A stretch of DNA of 64,000 bases from Treponema sp. J25 (GTDB lineage: Bacteria > Spirochaetota > Spirochaetia > Treponematales > Breznakiellaceae). The stretch's first letter is position 1, and each line of letters begins with the position of its first letter. The translations under genes and the position numbers were made by a program. Shown here piece by piece: positions 52,694 through 61,974 of the stretch. The stretch spans positions 62,001 to 126,000 of the forward strand of contig NZ_PTQW01000006.1 of assembly GCF_004343725.1 (NCBI RefSeq), given 5' to 3'. The notes beneath the pieces are model-generated. The model ran no database searches. It was given only the letters and a program-made list of their open reading frames with translations, and was not told the DNA's origin.

Positions 52694-54073
52694 CTACAGA
52701 ATCTCTTTTAAAAGCCTTAGAATTTCTTCCTCTTCTTCCACCCCTACCGAATTCCGTAAAGAAAAGAGGGCTGTCAAAAAGCTATATTGGGCGGTTATAA
52801 GAGATTCTTTGCTCGAGCTAAGGAGGGCTTCTGCGCTCGCAAGGTCAGAAATGGCAGCACTGGAAAGACGGAATTTTTCTGCCACGTTGTCATAATTAGC
52901 CTGGGCATACTCGAGGGCCTTCATAGATGAAGAAATTTGAAGGGCCGACGAAATCCATTCATACAGGGTCTGTTCAATGGTGAGGCTAAGGGTTTGCTCT
53001 TGGCTTGCCCGGTCAATTTCAGCCTGGGAAAGGGCTTTCTGGGCCTGTTCTACCGAATTCCTTGTAACCCAGAAATCAAGGTTCCAGGAAGCAGATAGGC
53101 TCACACTCCCTGTTATCTGGTTAGAACTGTTTCCCTGGAGGGGAAAATTCTGAGATACCCCTGCAGAAACAGAAGGGAACCAGGAACTCCTCGCAGAATT
53201 AAGACTTGCCCGGGCCTCCCCTATCGAAAGCTGATACACTGCTAGCTGGGGATTCTGTTTCCGGGCCAGGGCCACAAGGGCATTCATCAGAGCAGCAAGT
53301 TGTTGATTTTCAAGGGCAGCAAGCTTCCCGATTACTTCATCATACTGAGTAAAATCCACTGCTACGAGAGGGACCGTAGAGGGGACTCCCGTAAGAGATG
53401 CAAGCTTGGCTCGAGCTGCGGCAAGGGTTTTCTGGGCAGAGAAAAGGCTCGCCTGGGCACTGGCCATATCCGCTTCGGTAGAAAGAAGGTCCGCCTTTGA
53501 AAGGGCCCCAACCGCAGCTTTAACCTGGGCAATCTGAAGGCGCCATTTAGTAGCCACAAGGCTACTTTCCTTTGCATCCAGCGCCGCCTGCGCTTTGAGC
53601 ACGTCTAAAAAAGCCGTGTCTACCGCTTCGATAACTGAAAGACGGGTAGATCGAAGGCTCTCTTGGGCCGATTGAGCAGCCAGTGTCGCCGCATCCAGTT
53701 TTGCCTTTCCCGATCCCCCATCAAAGAGGGTAACACTTCCGGACAAACGAGCAGAACTGGAAAGGGTACTGGAAGCACTGCCGCTTTCAGGATAGGACCA
53801 ACTACCTGAAAGGCTTCCCGAAATACTGGGAAACAAATTGTATAACGCCGCAGATCTAGAAAGATTCGCCTTATCTACTGCGATCTGAGCCTTCCGGAGA
53901 TCGAGGGAACGGGCAAGAGCCTGATTACGAGCCGCCGTAAGGTTCAGGCGTTCACTGGTACCGGCAGGCGCCTCTCCAAAAGAAAAAGGCACGGTCCAGA
54001 GAAAAAAACACAAAAATACAACATCTTCCTTTATGAAGGGCCATAATTTTTGCAAACCTAGCATTTTTTTCAT
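52694..54073 (-). CDS. TolC-family outer-membrane efflux protein
   Basis: A 459-residue protein with a signal peptide (cleavage near FSFGE) and the two-fold helical coiled-coil repeats of TolC/OEP factors: LNLTAARNQALARSLDLRKAQIAVDKA and later KALSQAEIDRASQEQTLSLTIEQTLY. It is the exit duct of the MacAB-type system; its start lies 12 bases after the permease gene end. Confidence 0.85.
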   Translation of the reverse strand: MKKMLGLQKLWPFIKEDVVFLCFFLWTVPFSFGEAPAGTSERLNLTAARNQALARSLDLRKAQIAVDKANLSRSAALYNLFPSISGSLSGSWSYPESGSASSTLSSSARLSGSVTLFDGGSGKAKLDAATLAAQSAQESLRSTRLSVIEAVDTAFLDVLKAQAALDAKESSLVATKWRLQIAQVKAAVGALSKADLLSTEADMASAQASLFSAQKTLAAARAKLASLTGVPSTVPLVAVDFTQYDEVIGKLAALENQQLAALMNALVALARKQNPQLAVYQLSIGEARASLNSARSSWFPSVSAGVSQNFPLQGNSSNQITGSVSLSASWNLDFWVTRNSVEQAQKALSQAEIDRASQEQTLSLTIEQTLYEWISSALQISSSMKALEYAQANYDNVAEKFRLSSAAISDLASAEALLSSSKESLITAQYSFLTALFSLRNSVGVEEEEEILRLLKEIL

Positions 54074-54085
54074 ATAGAGTTCTCC

Positions 54086-55282
54086 CTATTCATATCGCAA
54101 GGCATCGATAGGATACAGATTGGCCGCTTTTTGAGCAGGGTACCAGCCAAAGAAAATTCCCACCGCCGCAGCAAACCCCGCTGACAGAAGTACAATTTCC
54201 GGATGGATGAGGGTAGGCATTTTAAGAAGGGTCCTCAACAGGAATGAGACAAGTATCGCCAGGAGAATTCCGATAAAACCTCCCATGAGACTTAAGATAA
54301 TCGACTCGGAAAGGAACTGTAAAAGGATATCCCGGCGACGGGCTCCAACGGCCATACGGATCCCAATTTCCCTGGTCCGCTCCGTAACGGAAACCAGCAT
54401 GATATTCATGATCCCAATACCCCCAACAATAAGGGAAACCCCGGCAATAGCCGCAAGAAGCATCGTAAGAGTTTGAGAGGTCTGGGAAGCGGTTTGAATG
54501 ATCTGTTCCTGGTTCATCACCGTAAAATCATCGCTTGCCCCTTCGGCAAGTTTATGAGATTCCCGCAGGATAGCGGTAACCTCCGTCTGAGCCTGGGACA
54601 TGAGATCCTCCCGAACAACACTCATTTCGATAAGATTGAGTTTCCCATCCCGGGAAAGTCGATTCACGGCCGTATGAAGTGGTACAAGTACCACATCATC
54701 CTGATCGCTTCCCGTACCAGTGGCGCCCTTTTTGGTTAAAACCCCAATCACCGTAAAGGGTGTTGTGGCAATCCGGATATTTTTTCCCAGAGGACTTTCA
54801 TCCCCAAATAACTTAGAAGCCACCGTGGCACCCAGGACGGCCACTTTACTTCGAGTGGTTAAATCCTTTTCAGTAAAAATTTCTCCCTCCGCTACCCCCC
54901 AGTCCTTGATCGTAAGGTAATCCGGTTCCACCCCGTACACCGTAGTAGACCAGTAGGCAGATCCACCAATCACGGTCATTCCTGAAATTCGCACTTCCCC
55001 CGAAATAGCAGCGAGGTAACTTGCTTCCTGTCGGAGTTTTGTCACATCTGCCAGGGAAAGCCGATTTGCTTCCCGGGGCCCCCGTGGAGGCATCACCATT
55101 AACAGATTTGTTCCCATTGCAGCGATCTGACGCTTTATTTCTGCCTGAGAACCGGATCCTACGGCTACCATAACAATGACTGATCCCACTCCAATGATGA
55201 TTCCGAGGGAAGTTAAAAAACTTCGCATCTTATTACGCAGGATACTTCGCATGGAAAGGGTAATCAATTTTGCAAAGGTCAT
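54086..55282 (-). CDS. MacB-type ABC transporter permease
   Basis: A 398-residue FtsX/MacB-like membrane protein: one N-terminal transmembrane segment, a large extracytoplasmic domain (MacB_PCD), then three transmembrane segments at the C-terminus. GIRMAVGARRRDILLQFLSES is the MacB cytoplasmic loop. It overlaps the ATPase gene in an ATGA, so the two chains of the ABC pump are encoded separately. Confidence 0.88.
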   Translation of the reverse strand: MTFAKLITLSMRSILRNKMRSFLTSLGIIIGVGSVIVMVAVGSGSQAEIKRQIAAMGTNLLMVMPPRGPREANRLSLADVTKLRQEASYLAAISGEVRISGMTVIGGSAYWSTTVYGVEPDYLTIKDWGVAEGEIFTEKDLTTRSKVAVLGATVASKLFGDESPLGKNIRIATTPFTVIGVLTKKGATGTGSDQDDVVLVPLHTAVNRLSRDGKLNLIEMSVVREDLMSQAQTEVTAILRESHKLAEGASDDFTVMNQEQIIQTASQTSQTLTMLLAAIAGVSLIVGGIGIMNIMLVSVTERTREIGIRMAVGARRRDILLQFLSESIILSLMGGFIGILLAILVSFLLRTLLKMPTLIHPEIVLLSAGFAAAVGIFFGWYPAQKAANLYPIDALRYE

Positions 55283-56040
55283 AGGCGTTCCCCTTCCGCG
55301 AGAGCTTTATGACGGGCCTTCCATGCAGCAAGATCTTCTGCGGCGCTTTTTTGCTGGTGTACCGGTTCATCCAAAAGAATCATGCCATCCCTCATGGTGA
55401 TGATCCGCCTGGTATAGGATGCAATATCCGGTTCATGGGTAACCATCACGATGGTTTTTCCACGGTTGTTAAGTTCCTGAAAAAGGGCCATAATTTCGAG
55501 GCTCATCTCTGAATCCAGATTTCCTGTCGGCTCATCGGCTAAAATAAAGGCGGGATCCTTTACCATGGCCCGGGCAATGGCTACCCGCTGTTGTTGCCCC
55601 CCTGAAAGTTGACTCGGCATGTGATCCAGGCGGGAGCCAAGGCCTACTTCTTCCAGAACAGCCCGGGCCCGGGCCCGAGCATCAATCTTACATCCAGAGC
55701 GATCATAAAAAAGAGGCAGTTCCACATTTTCAAGGGCGCTTGTTCGAGGAAGGAGATTAAAGCCCTGAAACACAAAGCCAATTTTGTTGTTCCGGATGTC
55801 CGCAAATTCGTCAGGACCCGCCTGGGAGGTGTCTACTCCGTCCAGAAGGTAGGTCCCTGCGGTGGGTTTATCCAGACACCCGAGGATGTTCATAAGGGTG
55901 GATTTTCCAGACCCAGAAGGCCCCATGATTGCCACAAATTCTCCCTCTTCCACAACAAGATCTATTCCCCGCAGGGCCTTAACCACAATATCCCCCATGA
56001 TATAAAAGCGCTGAATTCCCCGCATCTCGATAATTGCCAT
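55279..56040 (-). CDS. MacB-type ABC transporter ATPase
   Basis: A 253-residue ATPase with Walker [11 protein letters not shown]-loop, signature [14 protein letters not shown], Walker [13 protein letters not shown] and H-loop VTHEPD. LolD/MacB family. Together with the permease, adaptor and TolC-like gene it should form a tripartite exporter for a peptide, lipid or drug; its substrate cannot be told. It lies two bases after the end of the adaptor gene. Confidence 0.9.
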   Translation of the reverse strand: MAIIEMRGIQRFYIMGDIVVKALRGIDLVVEEGEFVAIMGPSGSGKSTLMNILGCLDKPTAGTYLLDGVDTSQAGPDEFADIRNNKIGFVFQGFNLLPRTSALENVELPLFYDRSGCKIDARARARAVLEEVGLGSRLDHMPSQLSGGQQQRVAIARAMVKDPAFILADEPTGNLDSEMSLEIMALFQELNNRGKTIVMVTHEPDIASYTRRIITMRDGMILLDEPVHQQKSAAEDLAAWKARHKALAEGERL

Positions 56041-56042
56041 AG

Positions 56043-57503
56043 TTACTCAGCCTTTACTTTCAAAATCACCTGTTTTCCTTCAAGATCGGAAGGACCAGAA
56101 ACCTCGGTATACTGGGCGTCGCTAATACCAACTTGAACTATAAGAGCGGCAAGGTTCCCCGATTCGTCGAGGTACCACAGGGGTTTCCGAACCGCAGGGG
56201 TGGTGCCATTGGTATTTCCTTCGACGGAGAAATTAGCCTCCGATCCCGGAGGGCCTTCTGTTCCATTTGACATTCCACTTGTTGCGCTTCCTTGAGACGC
56301 TCCCTGGCTACGCCGTCCTGTGGTGCTTCCTGGACCTGGCATTCCAGGACCACCAGGTCCACCGCCGGGCACGCCCGGCATACGGGGAACGCCCCCCATA
56401 AGACTGGTAAGCCCCTGTCCCTGGGAGGAAGGTCGATTCTGAGAAGCACGATTTTTGACCATCTCATCATAACGTGCCAGGGCTTCTTTCCGGGCTTCGG
56501 CACTCATAGTGGCAGGTAAACGGGCAATAAACAGGGCCCGTTCTCGTTCCGCCTCACTTAGACTCGTCGGTGAAAACCGAAGGGCCCCATTAGGGACCAC
56601 CAGTACGTTTTCCTTTTTTTCTTTTATGAAAGTGACCTGGGCAGTCATGCCAGGGAGCAACTTGCCTGAGGTATTGTCCGCCAGAATATTTACATAGTAG
56701 TACACCACATTATTGCTTGTTTTTGGCTCAAGCCGAATCTCTTTGACTTTTCCTGTGAAACTCACGCCTGGATAGGCTTCCACGGTGAAACGAACTTCCT
56801 GACCTACCCGGATAGAACTGATATCCAATTCATCTACTTCTGCAAGGATTTGCATTCGGGAAAGATTCGCCGCAATAGTAAAAAGGGTTGTGGAACTGGA
56901 AGAAGAACCACCGGTAACGCTGGATCCTTCATCAATATTTTTAGACAGTATAATTCCATCAATGGGACTTGTAATGTACGCATATTGATTTATTTGAGTT
57001 TCTATTTGTTCCAGGCTCGTCTGAGCAGATAACAACTCGGCCCGGTATACTTCAAGAGTAGAAAGGGCACTTTTATAGTCGTACTCTGAAAGGAGCCCTT
57101 TTTCATAGAGGGCCTTTGCATTCTGAACTGCCAGATTTTGAAGATTATATTGGGACTGGACCTTATCTACTGTGGCCTGAGCAGATTTTCGTTGCAGTTT
57201 TAAAAGATCCGTATTAATGGTAGCCAGCAACTGGTCTTTTTTAACCTTACTGTTATAATCTACAAAGACCTTTTCGATACGGCCGCTCATCTGAGCAAGC
57301 ACATCTACCGAAGATTCCACCGCTAACGTTCCTGTAGCAGAAACGGTACTCTCAATGGTTCCTCTCCTGATGGTGGTAAATTCGTAGGCCTGCTTTTTCT
57401 TTGAAACCCCCACCTGATATCCACGGAAAAACCACAGAAGAATTCCGGCGCCAATAACACAGCCCAGGATTAAAAAAACAGGTGTTTTCTTTTTCATATC
57501 CAC
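56043..57503 (-). CDS. MacA/HlyD-type periplasmic adaptor
   Basis: A 486-residue adaptor. N-terminal membrane anchor (about 8-28), biotinyl-lipoyl hairpin with coiled coil (RKSAQATVDKVQSQY), beta barrel (VRFTVEAYPGVSFTGKVKEIRLEPK). The second half has an insert (about 365-450) very rich in Gly, Pro and Ser (for example GVPGGGPGGPGMPGPG), unusual in this family, before the final beta domain. It is the first gene of the efflux operon. Confidence 0.88.
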   Translation of the reverse strand: MDMKKKTPVFLILGCVIGAGILLWFFRGYQVGVSKKKQAYEFTTIRRGTIESTVSATGTLAVESSVDVLAQMSGRIEKVFVDYNSKVKKDQLLATINTDLLKLQRKSAQATVDKVQSQYNLQNLAVQNAKALYEKGLLSEYDYKSALSTLEVYRAELLSAQTSLEQIETQINQYAYITSPIDGIILSKNIDEGSSVTGGSSSSSTTLFTIAANLSRMQILAEVDELDISSIRVGQEVRFTVEAYPGVSFTGKVKEIRLEPKTSNNVVYYYVNILADNTSGKLLPGMTAQVTFIKEKKENVLVVPNGALRFSPTSLSEAERERALFIARLPATMSAEARKEALARYDEMVKNRASQNRPSSQGQGLTSLMGGVPRMPGVPGGGPGGPGMPGPGSTTGRRSQGASQGSATSGMSNGTEGPPGSEANFSVEGNTNGTTPAVRKPLWYLDESGNLAALIVQVGISDAQYTEVSGPSDLEGKQVILKVKAE

Positions 57504-57857
57504 TCCATTTTATCCACAGTTTTTTTAAAGAAACACTTCATGAAAAAATTAGCAAAATCTATACCAACAAAAACAACAAGAAATCTTAGACAATTAAGTT
57601 ATTATAATAACAGGTTATCATGAAAAACGTAACAATAAAATCTTGTTATTATGTAAAATCTATGTGAAAAGATTTCCCATGTGTATACCAGAATGAGAAA
57701 AGAATACCCATAGAAGAAAATTGCATAAAAAATAAATCTAGAAAAAATCAATCTTCTTTCAATCTTTTTTCGATATTTTCTAACCTTTAAAGAAATCGTA
57801 CTTTGTTGATAATATTTTTACACACATAACAATTTTATCTTTCAAGGAGAATATCCA
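57504..57857. other. AT-rich divergent promoter region
   Basis: An AT-rich gap of about 350 bases between the adaptor gene and the barrel gene. It contains the perfect palindrome GTTATTATAATAAC (57598-57611) and TAACAA-N7-TTGTTA (57630-57648), both likely protein-binding sites, and AAGGAG just before the barrel gene start (57858). No other gene is supported. Confidence 0.6.
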
Positions 57858-58535
57858 ATGAACTTTCTTAGGAAAATTGCAACGGTATTATTTATCTTAC
57901 TAGGTTTTTCTTTCTGCTTTGCCCAAGAAAGCAAAGGTGAAAAACGCTTTACTCTGCGGCCTATGGTCTCCACAATCTTCGATAGTGAGATAACACTAAA
58001 AGAAACAGCCTATTATCAGAACAATCCAATAGGCTTTATTAAAGTAAACAATGATGTTAAAGGTGGCTTTTCTGTAGGAGGAGAATTCCTTTACCACATT
58101 ATTCCTCAACTACAAATAGGATCACTAGGATATTTTATTTTTGAAAGGGAAATAGAGAATACCTCTAATTCATTAAAAGGCTGGGCCCTTTTTATATCTG
58201 GCAAATATGATTTTCTTTTAAATAATATTGTAAATATTTACGGAATAGCACGAGTAGGTTATGAATCCATGAGAATATATGCCAATGAAAAAGAATTTGA
58301 AGACAATCTTAAAGATCAAGGGCTTACAACATCTTATCTTGGAGCTTTTTGTATGTTTTTAGGAGGTGGCCTAGAATACAACAGCTTTAGCTTTGGTGGA
58401 TTCTTTGCCGAATTAGGATACACAATTCAAATGACTGATTTCAAATATGAAGCATCTACAATTTATGAAAAATTAGTAGTATCTGGAAACAATCCCTATT
58501 TACGGCTCAATTTTGGTGTTTTCGTTAAGATATAA
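57858..58535 (+). CDS. Outer-membrane beta-barrel protein
   Basis: A 225-residue protein with signal peptide (MNFLRKIATVLFILLGFSFCFAQ) and amphipathic beta strands, ending LRLNFGVFVKI, as in small barrels of the OmpA/opacity type. AAGGAG before the ATG. Codons are markedly AT-rich compared with the rest of the window, hinting at horizontal transfer. It converges on the LuxR-type gene, with a shared bidirectional terminator. Confidence 0.65.
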   Translation: MNFLRKIATVLFILLGFSFCFAQESKGEKRFTLRPMVSTIFDSEITLKETAYYQNNPIGFIKVNNDVKGGFSVGGEFLYHIIPQLQIGSLGYFIFEREIENTSNSLKGWALFISGKYDFLLNNIVNIYGIARVGYESMRIYANEKEFEDNLKDQGLTTSYLGAFCMFLGGGLEYNSFSFGGFFAELGYTIQMTDFKYEASTIYEKLVVSGNNPYLRLNFGVFVKI

Positions 58536-58588
58536 AACAAAGATCATTATTTTTTTACTAAAAAAGTAGTAATAATAGAGCATAAAAC

Positions 58589-58619
58589 AAAGGCCTCTTG
58601 TATTAGAAAAGAGGCCTTT
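58589..58619. terminator. Bidirectional terminator
   Basis: AAAGGCCTCTT and AAGAGGCCTTT form an 11-base-pair stem (loop of nine) with T- and A-rich flanks, between the barrel gene and the convergent LuxR-type gene. Confidence 0.85.
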
Positions 58620-58643
58620 ATTAATCGCGATAAAAAATCAAAC

Positions 58644-59840
58644 TCATCCTTCTTCTTCATCAAAATAATTAACCAGATCAGAACGCTTTGCGCTATTTGT
58701 CTTTTTTAGCAAATTATGAATATGCGTCTTCACCGTACTTTCATCAACATTCAAGTGCCGTGCTATTTCTTTGTTTGTTAGATTTTTTTGTTTGCCTAAT
58801 AATTCTAATATTTCTTTCTCCCTTCTGGTAAAAACCACAGAGGGACCTTTTTCTTCTAGAACCATAATAGAATATCCATTTGACCTAAGGGGACTAATTC
58901 TTATTTTTGTTTCCAAGGAATCAGAATTTCGGCTCCACTCTAATTTCATAATTCTTGAAGAAAAATCATCTTTTTGAAAAATCCAAAAAGGGAATTTTTC
59001 AAAGACCTCCTGCACATTTTTCCCCACTCTTAGAATAGATCCAAAATAATCTTTAGCAGAAAGATTAATATCCACTATAATATTATTTTTGTTTACAATA
59101 ATAAGCTGATCGGTTATTTCCGAATATACAAGAATTCTAGAAAAAGGATGGATAAATGCCAGACTTGTATTTTTTATCCCTATATAGAAAAACAAACTGC
59201 TTAAAGCCAATACAAGAGGAGAAAAATCAAATGTAAGGCCGCCAATTCTAAAAACATACAAAACATTAAATATTAAAGGAAGCAATCCTCCCAATAAAAC
59301 CCACAAAGCCTGAAGACGAAAAATTTGGTGATGTAAAATAAAACTAGTTATAATAATTATAGAACCGAGAGAATACAACATATATGAATAAAAAACATGT
59401 ATCCAGAAATAAAAACCATAAGACAAAACCCGGATCTGCTTAAATATTAAAAAACTGACAATTTCATAACGTTTCCAAATAAGATTATGAAGATCATTAG
59501 TAAAAAATAAAAAAGAAGTTAGAAAAGGTATAATATACAACAGCCATTTATGACGTATTAGAGAATATCTTCCGGTCGTAATCTCAATAGAAAACAAGAA
59601 CCAGAAAACGGGACATACGCTAATAAAAGGATAGGTTATTTTAGAAAAGATCGTTACCATTTGGTCATTAAGGGATATAAGTTCAAGAAGACGAAAAATA
59701 ATTATAAAAAATGAACAATATAACAACCCATTTAACGAGAATAAATGGGTATCCATATGCTTTTTTATTTGTAATAACGTTATAACGATCAGAAAAAGAG
59801 CCATAGGTGATATCCATATATACACCCACCAGCCGTCCAT
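58644..59840 (-). CDS. Membrane-bound LuxR-type transcriptional regulator
   Basis: A 398-residue protein. The first 220 or so residues contain seven or more hydrophobic segments like the 7TM sensor region of histidine kinases (MDGWWVYIWISP start). A PAS-like part follows (LIIVNKNNIIVDINLSAKDYF), and the C-terminus is a LuxR helix-turn-helix (FTRREKEILELLGKQKNLTNKEIARHLNVDESTVKTHIHNLL). A one-component membrane sensor-regulator. AT-rich codons match the neighbouring barrel gene, which it may control. Confidence 0.8.
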   Translation of the reverse strand: MDGWWVYIWISPMALFLIVITLLQIKKHMDTHLFSLNGLLYCSFFIIIFRLLELISLNDQMVTIFSKITYPFISVCPVFWFLFSIEITTGRYSLIRHKWLLYIIPFLTSFLFFTNDLHNLIWKRYEIVSFLIFKQIRVLSYGFYFWIHVFYSYMLYSLGSIIIITSFILHHQIFRLQALWVLLGGLLPLIFNVLYVFRIGGLTFDFSPLVLALSSLFFYIGIKNTSLAFIHPFSRILVYSEITDQLIIVNKNNIIVDINLSAKDYFGSILRVGKNVQEVFEKFPFWIFQKDDFSSRIMKLEWSRNSDSLETKIRISPLRSNGYSIMVLEEKGPSVVFTRREKEILELLGKQKNLTNKEIARHLNVDESTVKTHIHNLLKKTNSAKRSDLVNYFDEEEG

Positions 59841-59910
59841 ATTCCCTCCTTTTTTCGTTGTTCACCTATGGACTTCTATTGGTAAACCCGAATATTTATT
59901 GCGTAGTTAT

Positions 59911-60288
59911 TTATTCCCCCTCATACCGGGCCATGCTTGTGGGAGTTTCAAAGACATCCACCGCCCACAAGAGATTGTACGGAAGCTGCTGTTCCTTGAG
60001 CAAAGCCGTAAGCTCCTCGAAAACATAGCGGGCTATACGCTCGGCACTGGGATCGTCCTGAAAATAGGCAATATCATTGAGGTTCCTGTGGTCTAGCTGA
60101 CCAAGGACGGTGCGGAGGCCTTCTTTCAGCACCCCAAAATCGATGAGCATGCCTCCCTCGGAAAGCTCCTTTCCCCGGGCCCAGACCCGCACCCGATAAT
60201 TGTGCCCATGGAGACGCTCACACTTTCCATGATAATGGCGGAGAAAATGGGCCGCCGCAAAATCCGCCTCTACCCGTATAGTATACAT
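59911..60288 (-). CDS. queD: 6-carboxytetrahydropterin synthase QueD
   Basis: A 125-residue enzyme of queuosine synthesis. Zinc ligands and catalytic residues are visible in HFLRHYHGKCERLHGHNYRV, plus LDHRNLND. Its partners queC and queE are not in the window. Stands alone between the LuxR-type gene and the propeller gene. Confidence 0.92.
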   Translation of the reverse strand: MYTIRVEADFAAAHFLRHYHGKCERLHGHNYRVRVWARGKELSEGGMLIDFGVLKEGLRTVLGQLDHRNLNDIAYFQDDPSAERIARYVFEELTALLKEQQLPYNLLWAVDVFETPTSMARYEGE

Positions 60289-60398
60289 AACTCCTGCCCC
60301 TGTACCCCTACCCTACCCGAGCTGGATGTTTCTATCAAGAGGGTCGTTTACATCACACCGTCGCGCCGAGGCACCATGACGGAGCCCAGCCTTAAACC

Positions 60399-61682
60399 CT
60401 ATTTGCCATTCAGAATTCGTATCGTATCATTATCCACATACACCACCACGCCATTACTCACAGAACCGATATACTCTTTCCCGTTTATTAGTACTTTAGA
60501 GTACCACTCACCATTGATTTCAGCTCTATAGGCCAGCGCTATCCCATCGGGGGAAAAGGTGAGGAACCAAAGCCTCTCATAGGGGCCAGCCTTTTCGTTT
60601 CCGTTTATCACATAGATCTTGCCATCAAGCTTTGCCCCATAGGTCAGCACCTTTCCGTCGGGGGAAAAAGTAAGCCCCCCAACGCTGCCATAGGGGCCGG
60701 TCTTCTTTTTCCCGGCCATCACATACCACTGGCCACCAATCTCCGCTGTATAGGCCAGGACATTCCCATCAGGGGAAAAGGTAAGACACCAAACATTATC
60801 ATAAGGACCAGCCTTCTCATTTCCCGCTATAACATACCACTGGCCACCTATCTTCGCTCTATAAGCCAGGACTTTTGCGTCGGGAGAAAAGGTGAGATCC
60901 CAAACACCATCATAAGGACCAGCCTTCTCGTTCTCCGCTATCACATACCACTTGCTACCTATCTCTGCTGCATAAGCCAGGACCTTCCCGTCGGGAGAAA
61001 AGGTGAGATAGCCAACATCACTATAAGGGCCAACTTTCTTGTTCTCCGCCATCACATATATTTGACCCTCTATCTTTGCCCCATAAGCCAGAACCTTTCC
61101 GTCTCGGGAAAAAGTGAAATCCTTAATATCAACATAGACGTCAGCTTTCTCTTTTTCAGCTATTAAATATATCTGACTACCAATTCTCGCTTCATAGGCC
61201 AGGACCTTTCCGTCGGGGGAAAAGGTGAGTCCCCAAACATCATCATAGGGACCGGCCTTCTCGTCCCCGGCTATCACATACCACTGGTCACCAATTACCG
61301 CTATATAGGCCAGGACATTCTTGTCAGGGGAAAGGGTAAAATTCCAAACCTCATCATAGGGGCCGGCCTTATCCTTCCCGGCTATCACATACCACTTACC
61401 ACGGATCTTCGCTCTATAGGTCAGGATCTTTCCGTCGGAGAAAAAAGTGAGATCCTCAACGTCATCATAAGGCCCGGCCTTCTCGTCCCCGGTAACCACA
61501 TAATACTCTTTTATTGTAGAAATAAGCCCCTCCCGAAGCTGTCGTACCACGTACACCGGGGTGGTGTCATTCAGGAGTCCTATGGTAATGATTTCCTCTC
61601 CCTTTCCCAGCATCACCTTTTCCTGGGCAAAGGAACTCACCGCAAGAAACCAGGCAAAAATACAAAAAAGACGGCCCTTCAT
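60399..61682 (-). CDS. Secreted nine-repeat beta-propeller protein
   Basis: A 427-residue protein with a signal peptide (cleavage after SSFAQ). Residues 68-400 are nine tandem 37-residue repeats (consensus KAGPYDDVWxLTFSPDGKVLAYxAKIGGQWYVIAGNE), like WD40/TolB beta-propeller blades. They are so similar to each other that recombination between them is likely. Possibly periplasmic or surface protein binder; no catalytic residues are seen. Confidence 0.75.
   Translation of the reverse strand: MKGRLFCIFAWFLAVSSFAQEKVMLGKGEEIITIGLLNDTTPVYVVRQLREGLISTIKEYYVVTGDEKAGPYDDVEDLTFFSDGKILTYRAKIRGKWYVIAGKDKAGPYDEVWNFTLSPDKNVLAYIAVIGDQWYVIAGDEKAGPYDDVWGLTFSPDGKVLAYEARIGSQIYLIAEKEKADVYVDIKDFTFSRDGKVLAYGAKIEGQIYVMAENKKVGPYSDVGYLTFSPDGKVLAYAAEIGSKWYVIAENEKAGPYDGVWDLTFSPDAKVLAYRAKIGGQWYVIAGNEKAGPYDNVWCLTFSPDGNVLAYTAEIGGQWYVMAGKKKTGPYGSVGGLTFSPDGKVLTYGAKLDGKIYVINGNEKAGPYERLWFLTFSPDGIALAYRAEINGEWYSKVLINGKEYIGSVSNGVVVYVDNDTIRILNGK
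60483..61481 (-). repeat. Nine tandem 111-base coding repeats
   Basis: Nine in-frame 37-residue units of the propeller gene, most of them 60-80 percent alike by eye. Copy number may vary between strains by slippage or recombination. Confidence 0.75.
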
Positions 61683-61898
61683 TTTTCTTTTTCCTCCCCT
61701 ACTTATTTTGAAATAAGCTTATACCGCCCCACAATAACCGTCAAGAAAAGGGAAAGTATTTTGAGGTTCCCGCCTAAAAAGTAAAAAGACCCATTATGGT
61801 ACCCGCATGAACCAGAACCAGAAACGTATCACCATAATCTATCCGGCATGGCTTCCCGTTTCATTTTTCAATAGACCAGGCCGTATAATGAAACAGGA

Positions 61899-61925
61899 AG
61901 ACAAAAGAAGCAGAGCCTGGTATAC
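61899..61925 (+). promoter_or_regulatory. Likely promoter of the GH4 gene
   Basis: AAGACA and TATACT with a 17-base spacer. This lies inside the upstream extension of the open frame, supporting the downstream start at 61975. Confidence 0.4.
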
Positions 61926-61974
61926 TGTTCCTAAAGTCCCCGCTTATGGGGGATACAACCTGGAGGCTTCAACA

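Noticed and set aside
61807-61974. Upstream extension of the GH4 open frame
   Set aside because: Lacks family likeness, contains a promoter-like sequence, and a better ribosome site lies before the ATG at 61975.
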